Assembly (NCBI RefSeq): GCF_007004735.1
Contig: NZ_SSNL01000005.1
Location: 434,001-498,000 of the forward strand
From: Salinigranum halophilum
GTDB taxonomy: Archaea; Halobacteriota; Halobacteria; Halobacteriales; Haloferacaceae
Reading direction: 5' to 3'
DNA: 64,000 bases
Shown here: positions 19,774-28,765 of the stretch, piece by piece
How the letters are laid out: each line of letters starts with the position of its first letter
Numbering within the stretch: the stretch's first letter is position 1
Position numbers and translations under genes: made by a program
Notes under the pieces: generated by a model
Told to the model about the DNA's origin: nothing
What the model saw: the letters and a program-made list of their open reading frames with translations, nothing else
The model's database searches: none

Positions 19774-20090
19774 GTGGGGATGCGGAGTTGCCTGGGAGGA
19801 TTCGTTCTTGAGTGCTCTCCGTGAGAGTAGTGTCTCGTGACGGTCTGACTCGAAGTCGCAGCACCCGAATCTACGAGTGACGGGTCCGGTTTTCGGTGGC
19901 AGAACTCCATCTTCCGGGACACGTACTGGAATTCGGTGCCAGTACGCGCGCGCTGTTCAGCGCGTCCGCTGAAACATCACTAACTGCTGTCAGAATCGGC
20001 GTGACACAGACAGAGGGTGGGTTCAGCACGGCGGATTCGTTTATTTTGAGAGGGTAGCTCTGAGTTGGCTAGTAGAGTGCAGGTGCGTGT
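19774..20090. other. Intergenic region with no gene seen
   Basis: No protein-like frame on either strand. It contains one short perfect hairpin, CGCGCTG-TT-CAGCGCG near 19947-19962, between two convergent genes, which could assist termination. Nothing else is recognised. Confidence 0.4.
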
Positions 20091-20321
20091 CTATTGGTTC
20101 TCGTCTTGTTGAGATGCCAGACGTTGTTGAGCGTCGGCAATTGCTTCCACGGCCATGAGACCTCTCCAAAGGAAGTACAGAAGCACGATTACGAAACCGG
20201 GCAAGATACCCAGTAACAGCTGCCCCGCGATGAGTATCGAATACGCGAGGAAAAGTATGTAGAACACCGCTATTGCAACGAGCCAATTGCGTGGGATCGA
20301 AGGTGGGGACCAGTCTGACAT
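20091..20321 (-). CDS. Small two-helix membrane protein
   Basis: A 76-residue protein (MSDWSPPSIPRNWL) with two hydrophobic helices (about 13-30 and 33-52) separated by one or two residues and a charged, glutamine-rich C-terminal tail (AIADAQQRLASQQDENQ) likely to be cytoplasmic. The family is common in haloarchaea but uncharacterised. TTTATAATC on this strand at 20345-20354, about 24-33 nt upstream, marks a promoter for a leaderless transcript and supports the gene. Confidence 0.7.
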   Translation of the reverse strand: MSDWSPPSIPRNWLVAIAVFYILFLAYSILIAGQLLLGILPGFVIVLLYFLWRGLMAVEAIADAQQRLASQQDENQ

Positions 20322-20669
20322 ACATTTCGGTCAAACTGTCACTGGATTATAAATTACGCTGATTGAATGGTTAGGAGTCCGTTTGTACCGACCGATATGA
20401 CTGGTTCAGTAACAACCAGTCTCGCGTGACCGACTTGCGCTCTGTATGCGGCAGCATCGCTCGCAACTGTTCGATTTTGGTGGATACTGGCATGACTGCG
20501 ATAGCGCGTGGGGCCGGCGCTCAGCAAGTACCCACCGGCGGCCGTCTCGGCACGCCGAATCCAGTGGATTCACGCAACTCTTGCGGCAGGTGTACCCACC
20601 GGGCGGTTTGCTCGAAGGAGACCGGTTGGGGTCCCAAAGTATACTGCACTCAACTGAGATGACACTCGT
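20322..20669. other. Intergenic region holding two divergent promoters
   Basis: Contains the TATA box for the minus-strand small membrane protein (20345-20354) and AAAGTATACTGC (20635-20646) about 27 nt upstream of the OsmC start. The roughly 280 nt between them has no convincing frame; its composition is coding-like but every frame of useful length lacks recognisable protein features. Confidence 0.4.
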
Positions 20670-21083
20670 ATGGGTGACTCCAAACGAACCCACTACGAAG
20701 TCAGTGCTTCGCGTGTCAGTCCGCACCGGACCCGAGTGACGACTGACGACGGGGAGTTCGTCGTCGGACACGACGTGAATCCCGTCGAGAATCTCCTCGG
20801 ATCCGTCTTGGCCTGTCTCAACTCGACCGGGACGATGGTCGCCCGCGACATGGAGATTGATATCGTGTCGCTTGAGGCAACGGTCGAGGGGGATGTGAAC
20901 TACGCGAGGTATCTGGGCAAGGACTCCGAGGACCGTCCAGGTTTGCAAGGACTCGACGTATCCCTCTCGGTCGAGGCAGAGGGCGACGCTGACCTCGACG
21001 CCTGGCTTTCGGCAGTCAAAGAGCGGTGTCCGGTCACTGATAACATCGAACACGAGACCGGACTCCGCGTCACACTCGATTGA
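20670..21083 (+). CDS. OsmC/Ohr family protein
   Basis: A 137-residue OsmC-fold protein with the family's central helix containing the redox cysteine (VENLLGSVLACLNSTGTMVARDMEID) and the second, near the C-terminus (AVKERCPVTDNIEH). OsmC proteins reduce organic hydroperoxides or act as thiol-dependent acyl-handling proteins. Both cysteines are present. The transcript is probably leaderless, judging from a TATA box centred about 27 nt upstream. Confidence 0.9.
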   Translation: MGDSKRTHYEVSASRVSPHRTRVTTDDGEFVVGHDVNPVENLLGSVLACLNSTGTMVARDMEIDIVSLEATVEGDVNYARYLGKDSEDRPGLQGLDVSLSVEAEGDADLDAWLSAVKERCPVTDNIEHETGLRVTLD

Positions 21084-21300
21084 ACTGATAGAGAGCTGTA
21101 CATGACCGGCTGGATGGGGTGAGCCGACGCCGTTTTCGGCTCTGCCAGTGGTGAATGCGCTCCCTGTACTTAGCACGGGATCGACAAACGAGCAGTGACA
21201 GAGCGTTCACCAGGTTCGACGCAGGTCAGAACGAGGGTCGCTGCTGGTCGCGGCAAGTCGCACCGTTTTTGACCGTTCGGACTCCTAGGTTCGGTACTGA

Positions 21301-22296
21301 ATGATCTCGAAGGGCTGTGAGCAGTGCGCCAAGGGTGGGAAGATGGTCCTGTTCGTCTACGGCTACTGCGACCAGCGCGACTGTTTCTACTGCCCGCTGG
21401 GCGAGAACCGAAAGAACGTCACGCAGGTGTACGCCAACGAGCGCGCGGTCGAGTCGGACGAGGACGTCCTCACCGAGGCCAAGCGGATGGACGCGCTCGG
21501 CACCTCCATCACCGGCGGGGAGCCACAGGAGGCGCTCGACAAGACCTGTCACTACCTCTCGCTGCTGAAGGAGGAGTTCGGCGAGGACCACCACACGCAC
21601 CTCTACACGGGGATTACGGGCGGGCGAGAGAACATGCGCCGACTCTCGGAGGCGGGCCTCGACGAGATTCGGTTCCACCCGCCGCTCGAACAGTGGGGCG
21701 ACCTCCACGGAACCGAGTGGGAGGAGATTCTCTACATCGCGCGCGAGGAAGGCCTCACCCCGGCGTTCGAGATTCCCGGCATCCGCGCCGAGCCGGAGTT
21801 CCTGGAGTTCCTCGACGAGGGGGCCGCGGACTTCTGTAACATCAACGAGTTCGAGATGAGCGATGGGAACTTCCGCCGGATGCAAGAGGAGGGCTTCGAA
21901 CTCCGCGACGGGCACATGAGCGCGGTCGAGTCGCCGAAAGAGGAGATACTCGACGTGATGGGCAGCCACGAGCGGGTCTACTTCTGCACCTCGGTGTTCA
22001 AAGACGCCGCCCAGCACCGCCGTCGGCTGAAGCGGATGGCTCGCAACCTCCGCCGCCCGTTCGACGAGGTAACCGACGACGGCACCCTCGTCTACGGGAA
22101 GACGTGGGTCTCGCCCGAGGAGTTGGATGCGCTCGGCGTCCCCGAGGAGTTCTACACGGTCAAGTCCGAGCACGTCGAGGTGGCGTGGTGGCTCCTCGAA
22201 GAGATGATCGAGGAGGGCGACCTGCCGGAGGGCGAAATCGTCGAGCAGTACCCCACCGTCGACGGGACGGTCGTCGAGCGAACGCCGTTAGCCTGA
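21301..22296 (+). CDS. Radical SAM protein with CX4CX2C cluster motif
   Basis: A 331-residue radical SAM enzyme of an archaeal family without assigned product. The cluster-binding cysteines are C23, C28 and C31 (YGYCDQRDCFYCPLGENR), giving CX4CX2C spacing instead of the usual CX3CX2C. A CxxC pair (C6, C9) precedes it. TSITGGEP is the SAM-binding GGE motif. The remainder is a partial TIM barrel; no C-terminal Fe-S domain is seen. It stands alone, so substrate cannot be inferred from neighbours. Confidence 0.85.
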   Translation: MISKGCEQCAKGGKMVLFVYGYCDQRDCFYCPLGENRKNVTQVYANERAVESDEDVLTEAKRMDALGTSITGGEPQEALDKTCHYLSLLKEEFGEDHHTHLYTGITGGRENMRRLSEAGLDEIRFHPPLEQWGDLHGTEWEEILYIAREEGLTPAFEIPGIRAEPEFLEFLDEGAADFCNINEFEMSDGNFRRMQEEGFELRDGHMSAVESPKEEILDVMGSHERVYFCTSVFKDAAQHRRRLKRMARNLRRPFDEVTDDGTLVYGKTWVSPEELDALGVPEEFYTVKSEHVEVAWWLLEEMIEEGDLPEGEIVEQYPTVDGTVVERTPLA

Positions 22297-22355
22297 GCGG
22301 AGGTTCTTTCGCTCCGGCTTCGGAGCGGTGCGAAGCGAGTGAGCGGCCGCTCCGG

Positions 22356-23828
22356 TCACGCCCTCGCCGTCGTCGTCACCGTCGCGTTCGCGGCCGACCC
22401 GCCGCCCGACGAGTCACTCGGCGGGCGGGCCAGATGGAGCCACGCCGGTTCCGCGACCGTCGTCGCGTCGAACTGGCCGTAGGTCCACTCGAAGCGGAAC
22501 CGGTAGCTCCCCTCGACGGTGACGACAGTGAACTCGACGGTCGCCTCGTGGACCAGGCCGTGCTCGCCGACGAACGCGACGACGCTGTAGTTGTACACCT
22601 CGGCCTGGAAGGCGGGCGGCGTGCCCGTCCCTTCGAGTCGATAGCGGGTTTCGCGGCCGACCTCGATGCGCTCTGTCACGTCGGTGGTCGGGGTCGCCAG
22701 ATAGCGCGTGACGAGCGTACGGCGGAGGCGATGAGGGTCGGGGGCGACGTCGCCCTTGCTGCCGTTGATCCAGCGGACGCTCGCCGCCGCCGTCGTGCGG
22801 TCGTCGACGTACCAGTCGGTGCCGTCGAAGTAGACGATGCGGGTGAGCCGCCTGTCGTCGCCGGTCTCGAACGTCTCCTCGACGAGGTACCGGTCGCCCG
22901 CGACGGCGATGTCGGTGTCCCGCTGGGTCCGCGGCGCGTCGGGGACGCCGTTCTGTGGCCGGTAGCGGTCGGTCCAGAGCGTGTAGTTGACGCCGAGTTC
23001 TCGGTCGTGGGCGACGGCGAGCGCGGTCAGGTTCGTCACGCCGTCGGGACCGAGGCCCGGGACCGTGGCGAGCGACCCCACGTCCGGGTCGTCGGTGTCG
23101 GCCGTGGCGCTCGTCGAGGGTGTCGCCGTCGGTTCGGGCGTCACTGGACCGCGGTCGTCGGTCGGCTCCGAGAGACTCGCCGCGCCGACGAGCGGGTCGG
23201 ACCCGTCGGCGGCGACCAGCGCGCCGTTCACGGCGAAGACGAGGACGACGACCGCGAGGAGGGCGGCGACTGTCGTGACGCCGATGGACTCCTCAACGCC
23301 GTGAATCGCGTCGACCCGGTCTCGGGCACGGAGTGAGAGTGGTCGCGGGAGGGTCTCGGGGGAACCACCCAGGTAGCGTCGGTAGAGCGACTCGGCGTCG
23401 GCGGAGTCGAGCGCGTACCGGAGCATCTCGCGGAGGCCCGTGGCGTCGAGCACACGCACGTCGTTCGCCGCAGTCGCCCACGCCGGGGGCTCGTCGAACG
23501 CGACGACGACGTCGACTTCGGGGGCAGGGCGAGGGACACGACGGCGGTGACCGAGACGGCGCGGCGGGACGGGGTAAAGCACCAGCGACTCGGCACGGCG
23601 GCGAGCGACCACGACGTCGTCGTCGACGGTCGTCTCGAACCCGCGGACGGCCCACAGGTCGGCGACGAAGGCGCGGCGGGTCGCGGCGTCGAGTCGAGCG
23701 AGGTGTGCGTCGACGACCGCGTCGGTGTCGGCGGTCACGGCCGTCCGGGGCGGCGCGGCCGCGACCGGGCCCGGAAGCCGCGGCCGGCCGGCCGGCGCGG
23801 CGGGACTGTGCGTGTCATCGGTACGCAT
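22356..23828 (-). CDS. Membrane protein with degenerate nuclease-like N-terminal domain
   Basis: A 490-residue protein. Residues about 40-170 (ADLWAVRGFETTVDDDVVVARR, then VDVVVAFDEPP and VRVLDATGLREMLRYALD) follow the strand/helix order of the Mrr-like restriction-endonuclease fold seen in several haloarchaeal membrane proteins, but the catalytic D/ExK is not visible, so it is probably a non-catalytic variant. A membrane helix follows (about 205-225), then a T/P-rich linker and an extracytoplasmic domain (about 270-480) of repeated beta strands. It is the upstream neighbour, on the same strand, of no gene closer than 39 nt. The start MRTDDTHSP is inferred. Confidence 0.55.
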   Translation of the reverse strand: MRTDDTHSPAAPAGRPRLPGPVAAAPPRTAVTADTDAVVDAHLARLDAATRRAFVADLWAVRGFETTVDDDVVVARRRAESLVLYPVPPRRLGHRRRVPRPAPEVDVVVAFDEPPAWATAANDVRVLDATGLREMLRYALDSADAESLYRRYLGGSPETLPRPLSLRARDRVDAIHGVEESIGVTTVAALLAVVVLVFAVNGALVAADGSDPLVGAASLSEPTDDRGPVTPEPTATPSTSATADTDDPDVGSLATVPGLGPDGVTNLTALAVAHDRELGVNYTLWTDRYRPQNGVPDAPRTQRDTDIAVAGDRYLVEETFETGDDRRLTRIVYFDGTDWYVDDRTTAAASVRWINGSKGDVAPDPHRLRRTLVTRYLATPTTDVTERIEVGRETRYRLEGTGTPPAFQAEVYNYSVVAFVGEHGLVHEATVEFTVVTVEGSYRFRFEWTYGQFDATTVAEPAWLHLARPPSDSSGGGSAANATVTTTARA

Positions 23829-23867
23829 ACGCAGAGGGCGGCTGGGATATAGAGGCTTTCCCCACAC

Positions 23868-24581
23868 TCAGGCGCGCTCGGGCGCCGTGAGGGCGTAGAA
23901 GAACGTCGGTGCGGCGGCGAGACAGAGGCCGACGAGGACCCACGACTCCAGTGCAGTTCCGCGGAGGAGGCCGACGAGGACGACGAGGACGCCACCGGCG
24001 GCACCGCCGGCAACGAATCGGCGGCGCGTGCGGGGAGTGAGTCGCTCGCCCCGTGCACGGGCGTAGAGACCGCCGGCGAGGACGGACGCGAGTGCCGTCG
24101 CCGCCGCGAACGGCACGCCGCCGACCAGGAGGGCGTATGCGAAGAGGCCGATGGCGACGAGCGTCGTCGCGAGGAGCGTCTGCGGCGAGGTGAGCGGATT
24201 GAGTCTGTCGGCCGCGTCACCCGCGGAGACGTGGTACGCCGCCGCCGGGAGGACGACGAGAGCGCCGAGGAACAGCGCGTAGGGGACCTCACGGGCGAGG
24301 CGGGACGGCTCCGCGTCGACCAGCACCGCGCCGGCGAGGACGACGCCGGTGACGAGCGCGGCGAGCGAAGTGAGTCGGGGCGGGAGGACGGTCGTGGGGT
24401 CGGCGCTGTGAGTGGTCGAGTAGGCGGCGAACGGGTAGAGGATGACCACCGACGTCAACAGGGTGCGAACGACGTCACCCGTGAGCGCGAGCCCGGCGAC
24501 GAGGAACGAAAGCGAGAGGAACGCACCGGTGACGAGCGCGAACTCCGGGACGTGGCGGTTCGTCTCGGGGGAAGCGTCCAT
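23868..24581 (-). CDS. Hypothetical polytopic membrane protein
   Basis: About 237 residues and at least seven hydrophobic segments with short loops; no motif recognised. The start MDASPETNRHVPEF puts the first helix at about residue 15. It is followed, 39 nt downstream on the same strand, by the nuclease-like membrane protein, and preceded 41 nt upstream by the small zinc protein, so the three may form one transcription unit. Confidence 0.6.
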   Translation of the reverse strand: MDASPETNRHVPEFALVTGAFLSLSFLVAGLALTGDVVRTLLTSVVILYPFAAYSTTHSADPTTVLPPRLTSLAALVTGVVLAGAVLVDAEPSRLAREVPYALFLGALVVLPAAAYHVSAGDAADRLNPLTSPQTLLATTLVAIGLFAYALLVGGVPFAAATALASVLAGGLYARARGERLTPRTRRRFVAGGAAGGVLVVLVGLLRGTALESWVLVGLCLAAAPTFFYALTAPERA

Positions 24582-24622
24582 ACCGGAGGGTAGGAAGAGC
24601 GGCACAAAGCCGTTCCGTCCCG

Positions 24623-24775
24623 CTACTCCGGTCGGATGACCGACTCACAGGACGGACACTCGGCGAAGACGCCCTGTTCGCCGTTCGCGCGTTCGTACTC
24701 GATGAGCGCCCACCCGCTCGGCACCGACCGACCACACTCCGGACAGCGGCCGAGCGGGGCGGCGTCCGTCGTCAT
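24623..24775 (-). CDS. Small zinc-ribbon protein
   Basis: A 50-residue protein with two CxxC knuckles (RCPECGRSVPSG and ECPSCESVIRP), forming one zinc ribbon. Haloarchaea encode many such miniproteins, mostly of unknown function. The short frame has strong haloarchaeal codon use and ends at its second knuckle, which supports a complete gene. The start MTTDAAPLG fits the usual size. Confidence 0.65.
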   Translation of the reverse strand: MTTDAAPLGRCPECGRSVPSGWALIEYERANGEQGVFAECPSCESVIRPE

Positions 24776-25074
24776 GGCCGACGGACGGCCGACAGCCGTC
24801 CGTGCCGGACACGACGCAGTCGTGACGACGACGCGTCCGTCGGTGCCGTCGTCGGTAGATTCGTCCAGTACTCCCCCATCGAACGAACGGACGCGGCCGA
24901 CCCACATAATGTTTTTTCCATGATAAGTCAGGAGGCACGGCGAACCACGGGCCGCTGAATTCACGGCGCACGCCCAGGAGGTGAATCCATCCGTTCGGCG
25001 AGCGGAACCGAGGCGTGACAGGCGTCGACACGCGGGGCGCAAGCGTTTAGAGCGCCCCCCGAGTACTCCACCGC

Positions 25075-25533
25075 ATGCCCGACTGTCCACTGGCGGACGA
25101 GTGCCCGCGGTTCTCCGAGCGCATTGCGGGGATGGGCTGTCAGTACTTCGGCGACAAGGGCGGCGCCGAGTGGTGTGACAGCTACAACATGCCGATCTAC
25201 GAGTTGAAACAGCAGCCGGTGAAAGCCGGCGAAGAGATCGAAATCGAGGTGACGGACATCCACGAGAGCGGTGCCGGGGTCGGCCGGACCGACGACGGGT
25301 TCATCGTGCTCGTCGACGGACTGTTGCCCGAGTGCCGCGCGATCGTCCGTATCGACCGGGTGAAGTCGAACCACGCACTCGCCAAGAAGGTCATCGAGAA
25401 GATGCCCCTCGAAGCCGACGACGAGGCCGACGAGACGAGCGAGAGCGACACCGGCCCCGAGCGGGGCGGCCGGCGCGGCGGGCGGAACCGTCGTGAGGCG
25501 CTCGGGAGTCGCGACAACTTCTGGGGGAAGTAG
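25075..25533 (+). CDS. TRAM-domain RNA-binding protein with N-terminal cysteine motif
   Basis: A 152-residue protein. The N-terminus (MPDCPLADECPRFSER, GMGCQYFG, WCDSYN) has four well-spaced cysteines, probably a metal site. Residues about 50-112 form a TRAM domain (EIEVTDIHESGAGVGRTDDGFIVLVDG), which binds RNA; the tail is basic and glycine/arginine-rich (GGRRGGRNRREA). In archaea TRAM proteins act as RNA chaperones or accompany tRNA- and rRNA-modifying enzymes. It is followed 100 nt later by a Tfx regulator. Confidence 0.85.
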   Translation: MPDCPLADECPRFSERIAGMGCQYFGDKGGAEWCDSYNMPIYELKQQPVKAGEEIEIEVTDIHESGAGVGRTDDGFIVLVDGLLPECRAIVRIDRVKSNHALAKKVIEKMPLEADDEADETSESDTGPERGGRRGGRNRREALGSRDNFWGK

Positions 25534-25633
25534 CCGACCGCGAAGTCTCGAATCGACGACAGAACCCACTCACCCGCTCCACCAGACACAGTCGACGCGC
25601 TGTCTTTTTCTCCGACGCCTCGTTGTATCCAGT

Positions 25634-26146
25634 ATGGACGACACGGGAGCCGCCGACGCCGGCGACAGCGGCGCGAGCGACCTCGATATCGACATCGACG
25701 CCCTCCTCGACCGGGCGGGGTTCGACCCCGAGACGAGCGTCCTGACGCGGCGGCAGGCAGAGGTGCTCTTGCTCCGCGAGCAGGGGGTGCGCCAGACGAC
25801 CATCGCCGACCACATCGGAACCTCGCGTGCGAACGTCTCGAGCATCGAGGCCAGCGCCCGCTCGAACGTCGAGAAGGCCCGCGAGACGGTCGCCTTCGCG
25901 GAGGCGCTGTCGGCTCCCGTGCGAGTCGAACTCGACGTCGGCACCGACCTCTACGACGTGCCGAAACTCGTGTACGACGCGTGTGACGAGGCGGGCGTGA
26001 AGGTGACCTACACGGCACCGGACCTGATGAAGGCCGTGAGCGACGCGGCGGGGGAGGCCGTCCAGGGTCGGGAGGTCCGCGAGTCCATCCTGGTCGGCGT
26101 GACGAGCGCCGGCGACGTCCGCGTCCGTCGGTCGACGGAACAGTGA
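25634..26146 (+). CDS. Tfx-family DNA-binding protein
   Basis: A 170-residue Tfx-like regulator. The N-terminal HTH (about 30-80; LTRRQAEVLLLREQGVRQTTIADHIGTSRANVSSIE) is followed by a C-terminal alpha/beta domain. Tfx was found as an activator of a formylmethanofuran dehydrogenase operon in a methanogen; haloarchaeal members are widespread and their targets are unknown. The start MDDTGAAD is preferred to an in-frame one 141 nt upstream, inside the preceding gene. Confidence 0.85.
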   Translation: MDDTGAADAGDSGASDLDIDIDALLDRAGFDPETSVLTRRQAEVLLLREQGVRQTTIADHIGTSRANVSSIEASARSNVEKARETVAFAEALSAPVRVELDVGTDLYDVPKLVYDACDEAGVKVTYTAPDLMKAVSDAAGEAVQGREVRESILVGVTSAGDVRVRRSTEQ

Positions 26147-26148
26147 CG

Positions 26149-26358
26149 ATGGCAGACACCGGCGGTCTCTACGCTCGGGTGAAACTCCTCGGTGGTGTCG
26201 CGCTCCCCCTGCTCGTCCTCTCGGGGGCGCTCGTTCGCGTCGACCCCGTCTTGCTCGTCGGGGCGGTACTGGCGCTCGGGTCGGTGTTCGGGGTCACCTA
26301 CGCCTACGCGCAGTACGTCGACTTCGACGCCGTTCCCGGCGTCGAGCGCAAGCAGTGA
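26149..26358 (+). CDS. Small two-helix membrane protein
   Basis: A 69-residue hydrophobic protein (MADTGGLYARVKLLGG) with two membrane helices and a short charged tail. It begins 2 nt after the Tfx stop; a GTG start at 26143 overlapping that stop is also possible. Co-transcription with Tfx is likely. Family not recognised. Confidence 0.6.
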   Translation: MADTGGLYARVKLLGGVALPLLVLSGALVRVDPVLLVGAVLALGSVFGVTYAYAQYVDFDAVPGVERKQ

Positions 26359-26367
26359 GTCGGCGGA

Positions 26368-27435
26368 CTAGAACCGCCCCTGTTGCTTCAGCATCGACAC
26401 CACGTCTCGGACCCGCTGAGCCGATGCTTTGGGAACGACGAGGACCCGGTCGTCCCACGCGACGACGGCGAGGCCGTCGACGCCGGCTAGCGAGACATGC
26501 GGGCCGTCGGAGACGACCACGTTGTCGCCGCTGTCGACGAACAGGGCCGCATCGGCCTCGGAGCCGTCGGTCTCGTGACCCGCTTCGCCGACGTCGGTCC
26601 CGGCGTGAACGACGTTCCCGTCGTCGTCCGCGGGGAGCAACCGGGCGAGGGCGTCCCACGACCCCAGGTCGTCCCAGGGCACCTCGAGCGGGACGACGGC
26701 CGCGTCGGAGACGCGTTCCATCACCGCGTAGTCGACGCTCGTCGGCTCGACGGCGTCGAATCCGCCGGCGACGTCGCCGTCGTCGAGCGCCCGCACGAGC
26801 GGGGCGAGCGGGGAGTCGTCCGCGGCCGCGCGGAACGTCTCCACCCGCCACGCGAACATCCCGGCGTTCCACAGGTAGCCCGCCTCGATGTACCTGGCCG
26901 CGGTCTCGGCGTCGGGTTTCTCGTGGAACGCGTCGAGGTCGGCGAAGCCGTCGTGCTCGCGGCCGGGTTCGATGTAGCCGTAGCCCGTCTCGGGCCGGGT
27001 CGGGTCGACGCCGAAGGCGACCAGTCTGTCCGCCGCGCGGGCGACCTCTGCGCCGCGTTCGAGCGTCTCCGTGAACCGGCCCACGTCGCCGACGGTGTGG
27101 TCGCTCGGGAGGACGACCACGACGGCGTCGTCGCCGTACCGCTCGCCGATACAGTGGGTCGCGTACGCGAGCGCGGGCCCGGTGTCTTTACCCACGGGTT
27201 CGACGACGACCTCGGCCCCGGGCACGAGGTCACGGACGTCCGCTTCGAGTTCGGGACGGGTGCTCACGACGACGTGGTCGGCGAACGAGGCCCGGTCGAC
27301 GGTGCGTTCGAGGAGCGTCTCCTCGCCCAGCAGGGGGAGGAACTGTTTCGGGCGGGTCGAGCGCGAGGCGGGATAGAGCCGCGACCCCGTCCCGCCGGCG
27401 AGGACGAGGGCGACGACGGGAGCCGAGGTCACCAC
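26368..27435 (-). CDS. Mannose-1-phosphate guanylyltransferase
   Basis: A 355-residue nucleotidyltransferase that makes GDP-mannose from GTP and mannose-1-phosphate for protein glycosylation and exopolysaccharide. The N-terminal signature is LVLAGGTGSRLYPASRSTRPKQFLPLLGEETLLERT; LPSDH, GYGYIEPG, FHEKPD, LWNAGMFAWRVE and VPWDDLGSWDAL are the other family motifs. The C-terminal beta-helix part is short; there is no isomerase domain. It starts at GTG and overlaps the upstream gene by 7 nt. Confidence 0.9.
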   Translation of the reverse strand: MVTSAPVVALVLAGGTGSRLYPASRSTRPKQFLPLLGEETLLERTVDRASFADHVVVSTRPELEADVRDLVPGAEVVVEPVGKDTGPALAYATHCIGERYGDDAVVVVLPSDHTVGDVGRFTETLERGAEVARAADRLVAFGVDPTRPETGYGYIEPGREHDGFADLDAFHEKPDAETAARYIEAGYLWNAGMFAWRVETFRAAADDSPLAPLVRALDDGDVAGGFDAVEPTSVDYAVMERVSDAAVVPLEVPWDDLGSWDALARLLPADDDGNVVHAGTDVGEAGHETDGSEADAALFVDSGDNVVVSDGPHVSLAGVDGLAVVAWDDRVLVVPKASAQRVRDVVSMLKQQGRF

Positions 27436-27725
27436 GTCTCGACCACCCCCTCTCTGACGTCCTCTGCACAGCCCTCACAGTCGACGTGGTCGACCTCGAA
27501 ACAGGCGGGGCGACCCTCGCTGTCGACCGGGACGGCCCGGCGCTCGGCGTAGCGGCGACAGACCAACCGAGCGCGCCCCTCGTCGTCGGTCGGAAGGTCG
27601 AACGTCGTCGACCAGTCGCGGCCCTCGCGGTAGGCGCGTTTCGCCTCCGCGTAGCGCCGGCCGGCCCGTCGGAACGTCGTGCGGACGAACCGGGCGAACC
27701 GGTCGTCCTCGCCGGAGTCGTTCAT
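27429..27725 (-). CDS. Small haloarchaeal protein with C-terminal cysteine motif
   Basis: A 98-residue protein, basic in its N-terminal half and ending with FEVDHVDCEGCAEDVREGVVETW. The CEGC pair plus a single upstream cysteine could bind metal. Similar proteins are conserved in haloarchaea without assigned function. Its stop lies within the guanylyltransferase start, so the two are translationally coupled. Confidence 0.65.
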   Translation of the reverse strand: MNDSGEDDRFARFVRTTFRRAGRRYAEAKRAYREGRDWSTTFDLPTDDEGRARLVCRRYAERRAVPVDSEGRPACFEVDHVDCEGCAEDVREGVVETW

Positions 27726-27810
27726 ACGGAACGGTCGGCGGGCGAGGGTTTCAACGTTGGCTCCGGGTCGGTGGGCGACGTTTCAAGTCGAGTCGGGGCG
27801 AGTGAGGAGT

Positions 27811-28647
27811 ATGACCGGAGTTCGGTGTCGGGTGATGACGTTCAACGTCCGCTACGACACCGCCGCGGACGGCGACCACGCGTGGGAACACCGCCGGCCG
27901 CTGGTCGCGAGCGTCGTTCGGTACCACGCGCCGGACGTCGTCGGCCTCCAGGAACCGTTGCACCACCAGTACGCGTCCCTCCGTGAGCAGCTCCCCGAGT
28001 ACACCTGGGAGGGTGTCGGACGGAACAACGGCGGCTCCGAGGGCGAACACTGCCCGCTCGGCTGGCGGACGGCGCGGGTCGAACGCGAGCGCCACGGCAC
28101 CGTCTGGCTCTCCGAGTCGCCGGGGCAGCCGGGGAGTTCCTATCCCACCGCGAGCAAGCCGCGGCTCGTGACGTGGGCACGCCTCGTCGTCGACGGGGCT
28201 CCGCTCGTCGTCTGTAACACCCACTTCGACCACGAGAGCGAGACGGCGCGGGTGCAGAGCGCCAGACAGCTTCGGCGGCTCGTCGGTGAACTCGGTGGCG
28301 CGACCGACGAGTCGGCGCTGACCGTCCCGGTCGCCGTCCTCGGTGACTTCAACTGCACGCCCGGCTCAGAGCCGTATCGGGTGCTCACGGGTGCCGGAGG
28401 CGATGCGGACGTCGAGGGGGACCCGGGGCCGGTACTCACCGACGCGATGGACGCCTCCGAGCACCCACATCACGGGCCGACAGTGACCTTCGAGCGGTTC
28501 CACGGCCCACCCGACACGAAGATCGACCACGTGTTCGTCGCCGGCGACGTCACCGTGCGACAACACGCCGTCGTCGCCGACCACTGGGACGGTCGCCCGC
28601 CGTCGGACCACTGCCCCGTGGTGGCCGAACTGGTCGTCGGGAAGTGA
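27811..28647 (+). CDS. Endonuclease/exonuclease/phosphatase family protein
   Basis: A 278-residue member of the EEP superfamily. The four family motifs are present: MTFNVRYDTAADGDHAWEHR, VVGLQEPLHHQ, LGDFNCTPGSEPYRVL and the C-terminal SDHCPVVAEL. These are Mg2+-dependent phosphoesterases acting on nucleic acids or small phosphoesters; the glycan- and inositol-phosphatase branch also fits, so the substrate is open. No signal peptide. Start at ATG 27811, with the acidic purine-rich AGTGAGGAGT just upstream. Confidence 0.85.
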   Translation: MTGVRCRVMTFNVRYDTAADGDHAWEHRRPLVASVVRYHAPDVVGLQEPLHHQYASLREQLPEYTWEGVGRNNGGSEGEHCPLGWRTARVERERHGTVWLSESPGQPGSSYPTASKPRLVTWARLVVDGAPLVVCNTHFDHESETARVQSARQLRRLVGELGGATDESALTVPVAVLGDFNCTPGSEPYRVLTGAGGDADVEGDPGPVLTDAMDASEHPHHGPTVTFERFHGPPDTKIDHVFVAGDVTVRQHAVVADHWDGRPPSDHCPVVAELVVGK

Positions 28648-28696
28648 GACAAATCAGGCGTCGTCACACGGTTTTCACTTTCGCTTCGCCTACAGA

Positions 28697-28707
28697 ACTT
28701 TTTATAT
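28697..28707 (+). promoter_or_regulatory. TATA box of the rpa3-rpap3 operon
   Basis: CTTTTTATATC, a strong TATA element about 60-68 nt upstream of rpa3. A Shine-Dalgarno-like GCGGAGGCG precedes the ATG, so this transcript is likely to have a leader of about 35 nt, unlike most genes here. Confidence 0.55.
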
Positions 28708-28765
28708 CATCGGGAACCAATCGACGTACGCCTCCCATTGAAAACGAAGCGGAGGCGAGTCAACC

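Noticed and set aside
19203-19922. 239-codon minus-strand frame
   Set aside because: Serine/threonine-rich antisense shadow of the CNNM/CBS gene.
26294-27074. Arginine-rich frames on both strands
   Set aside because: Shadows of the mannose-1-phosphate guanylyltransferase.
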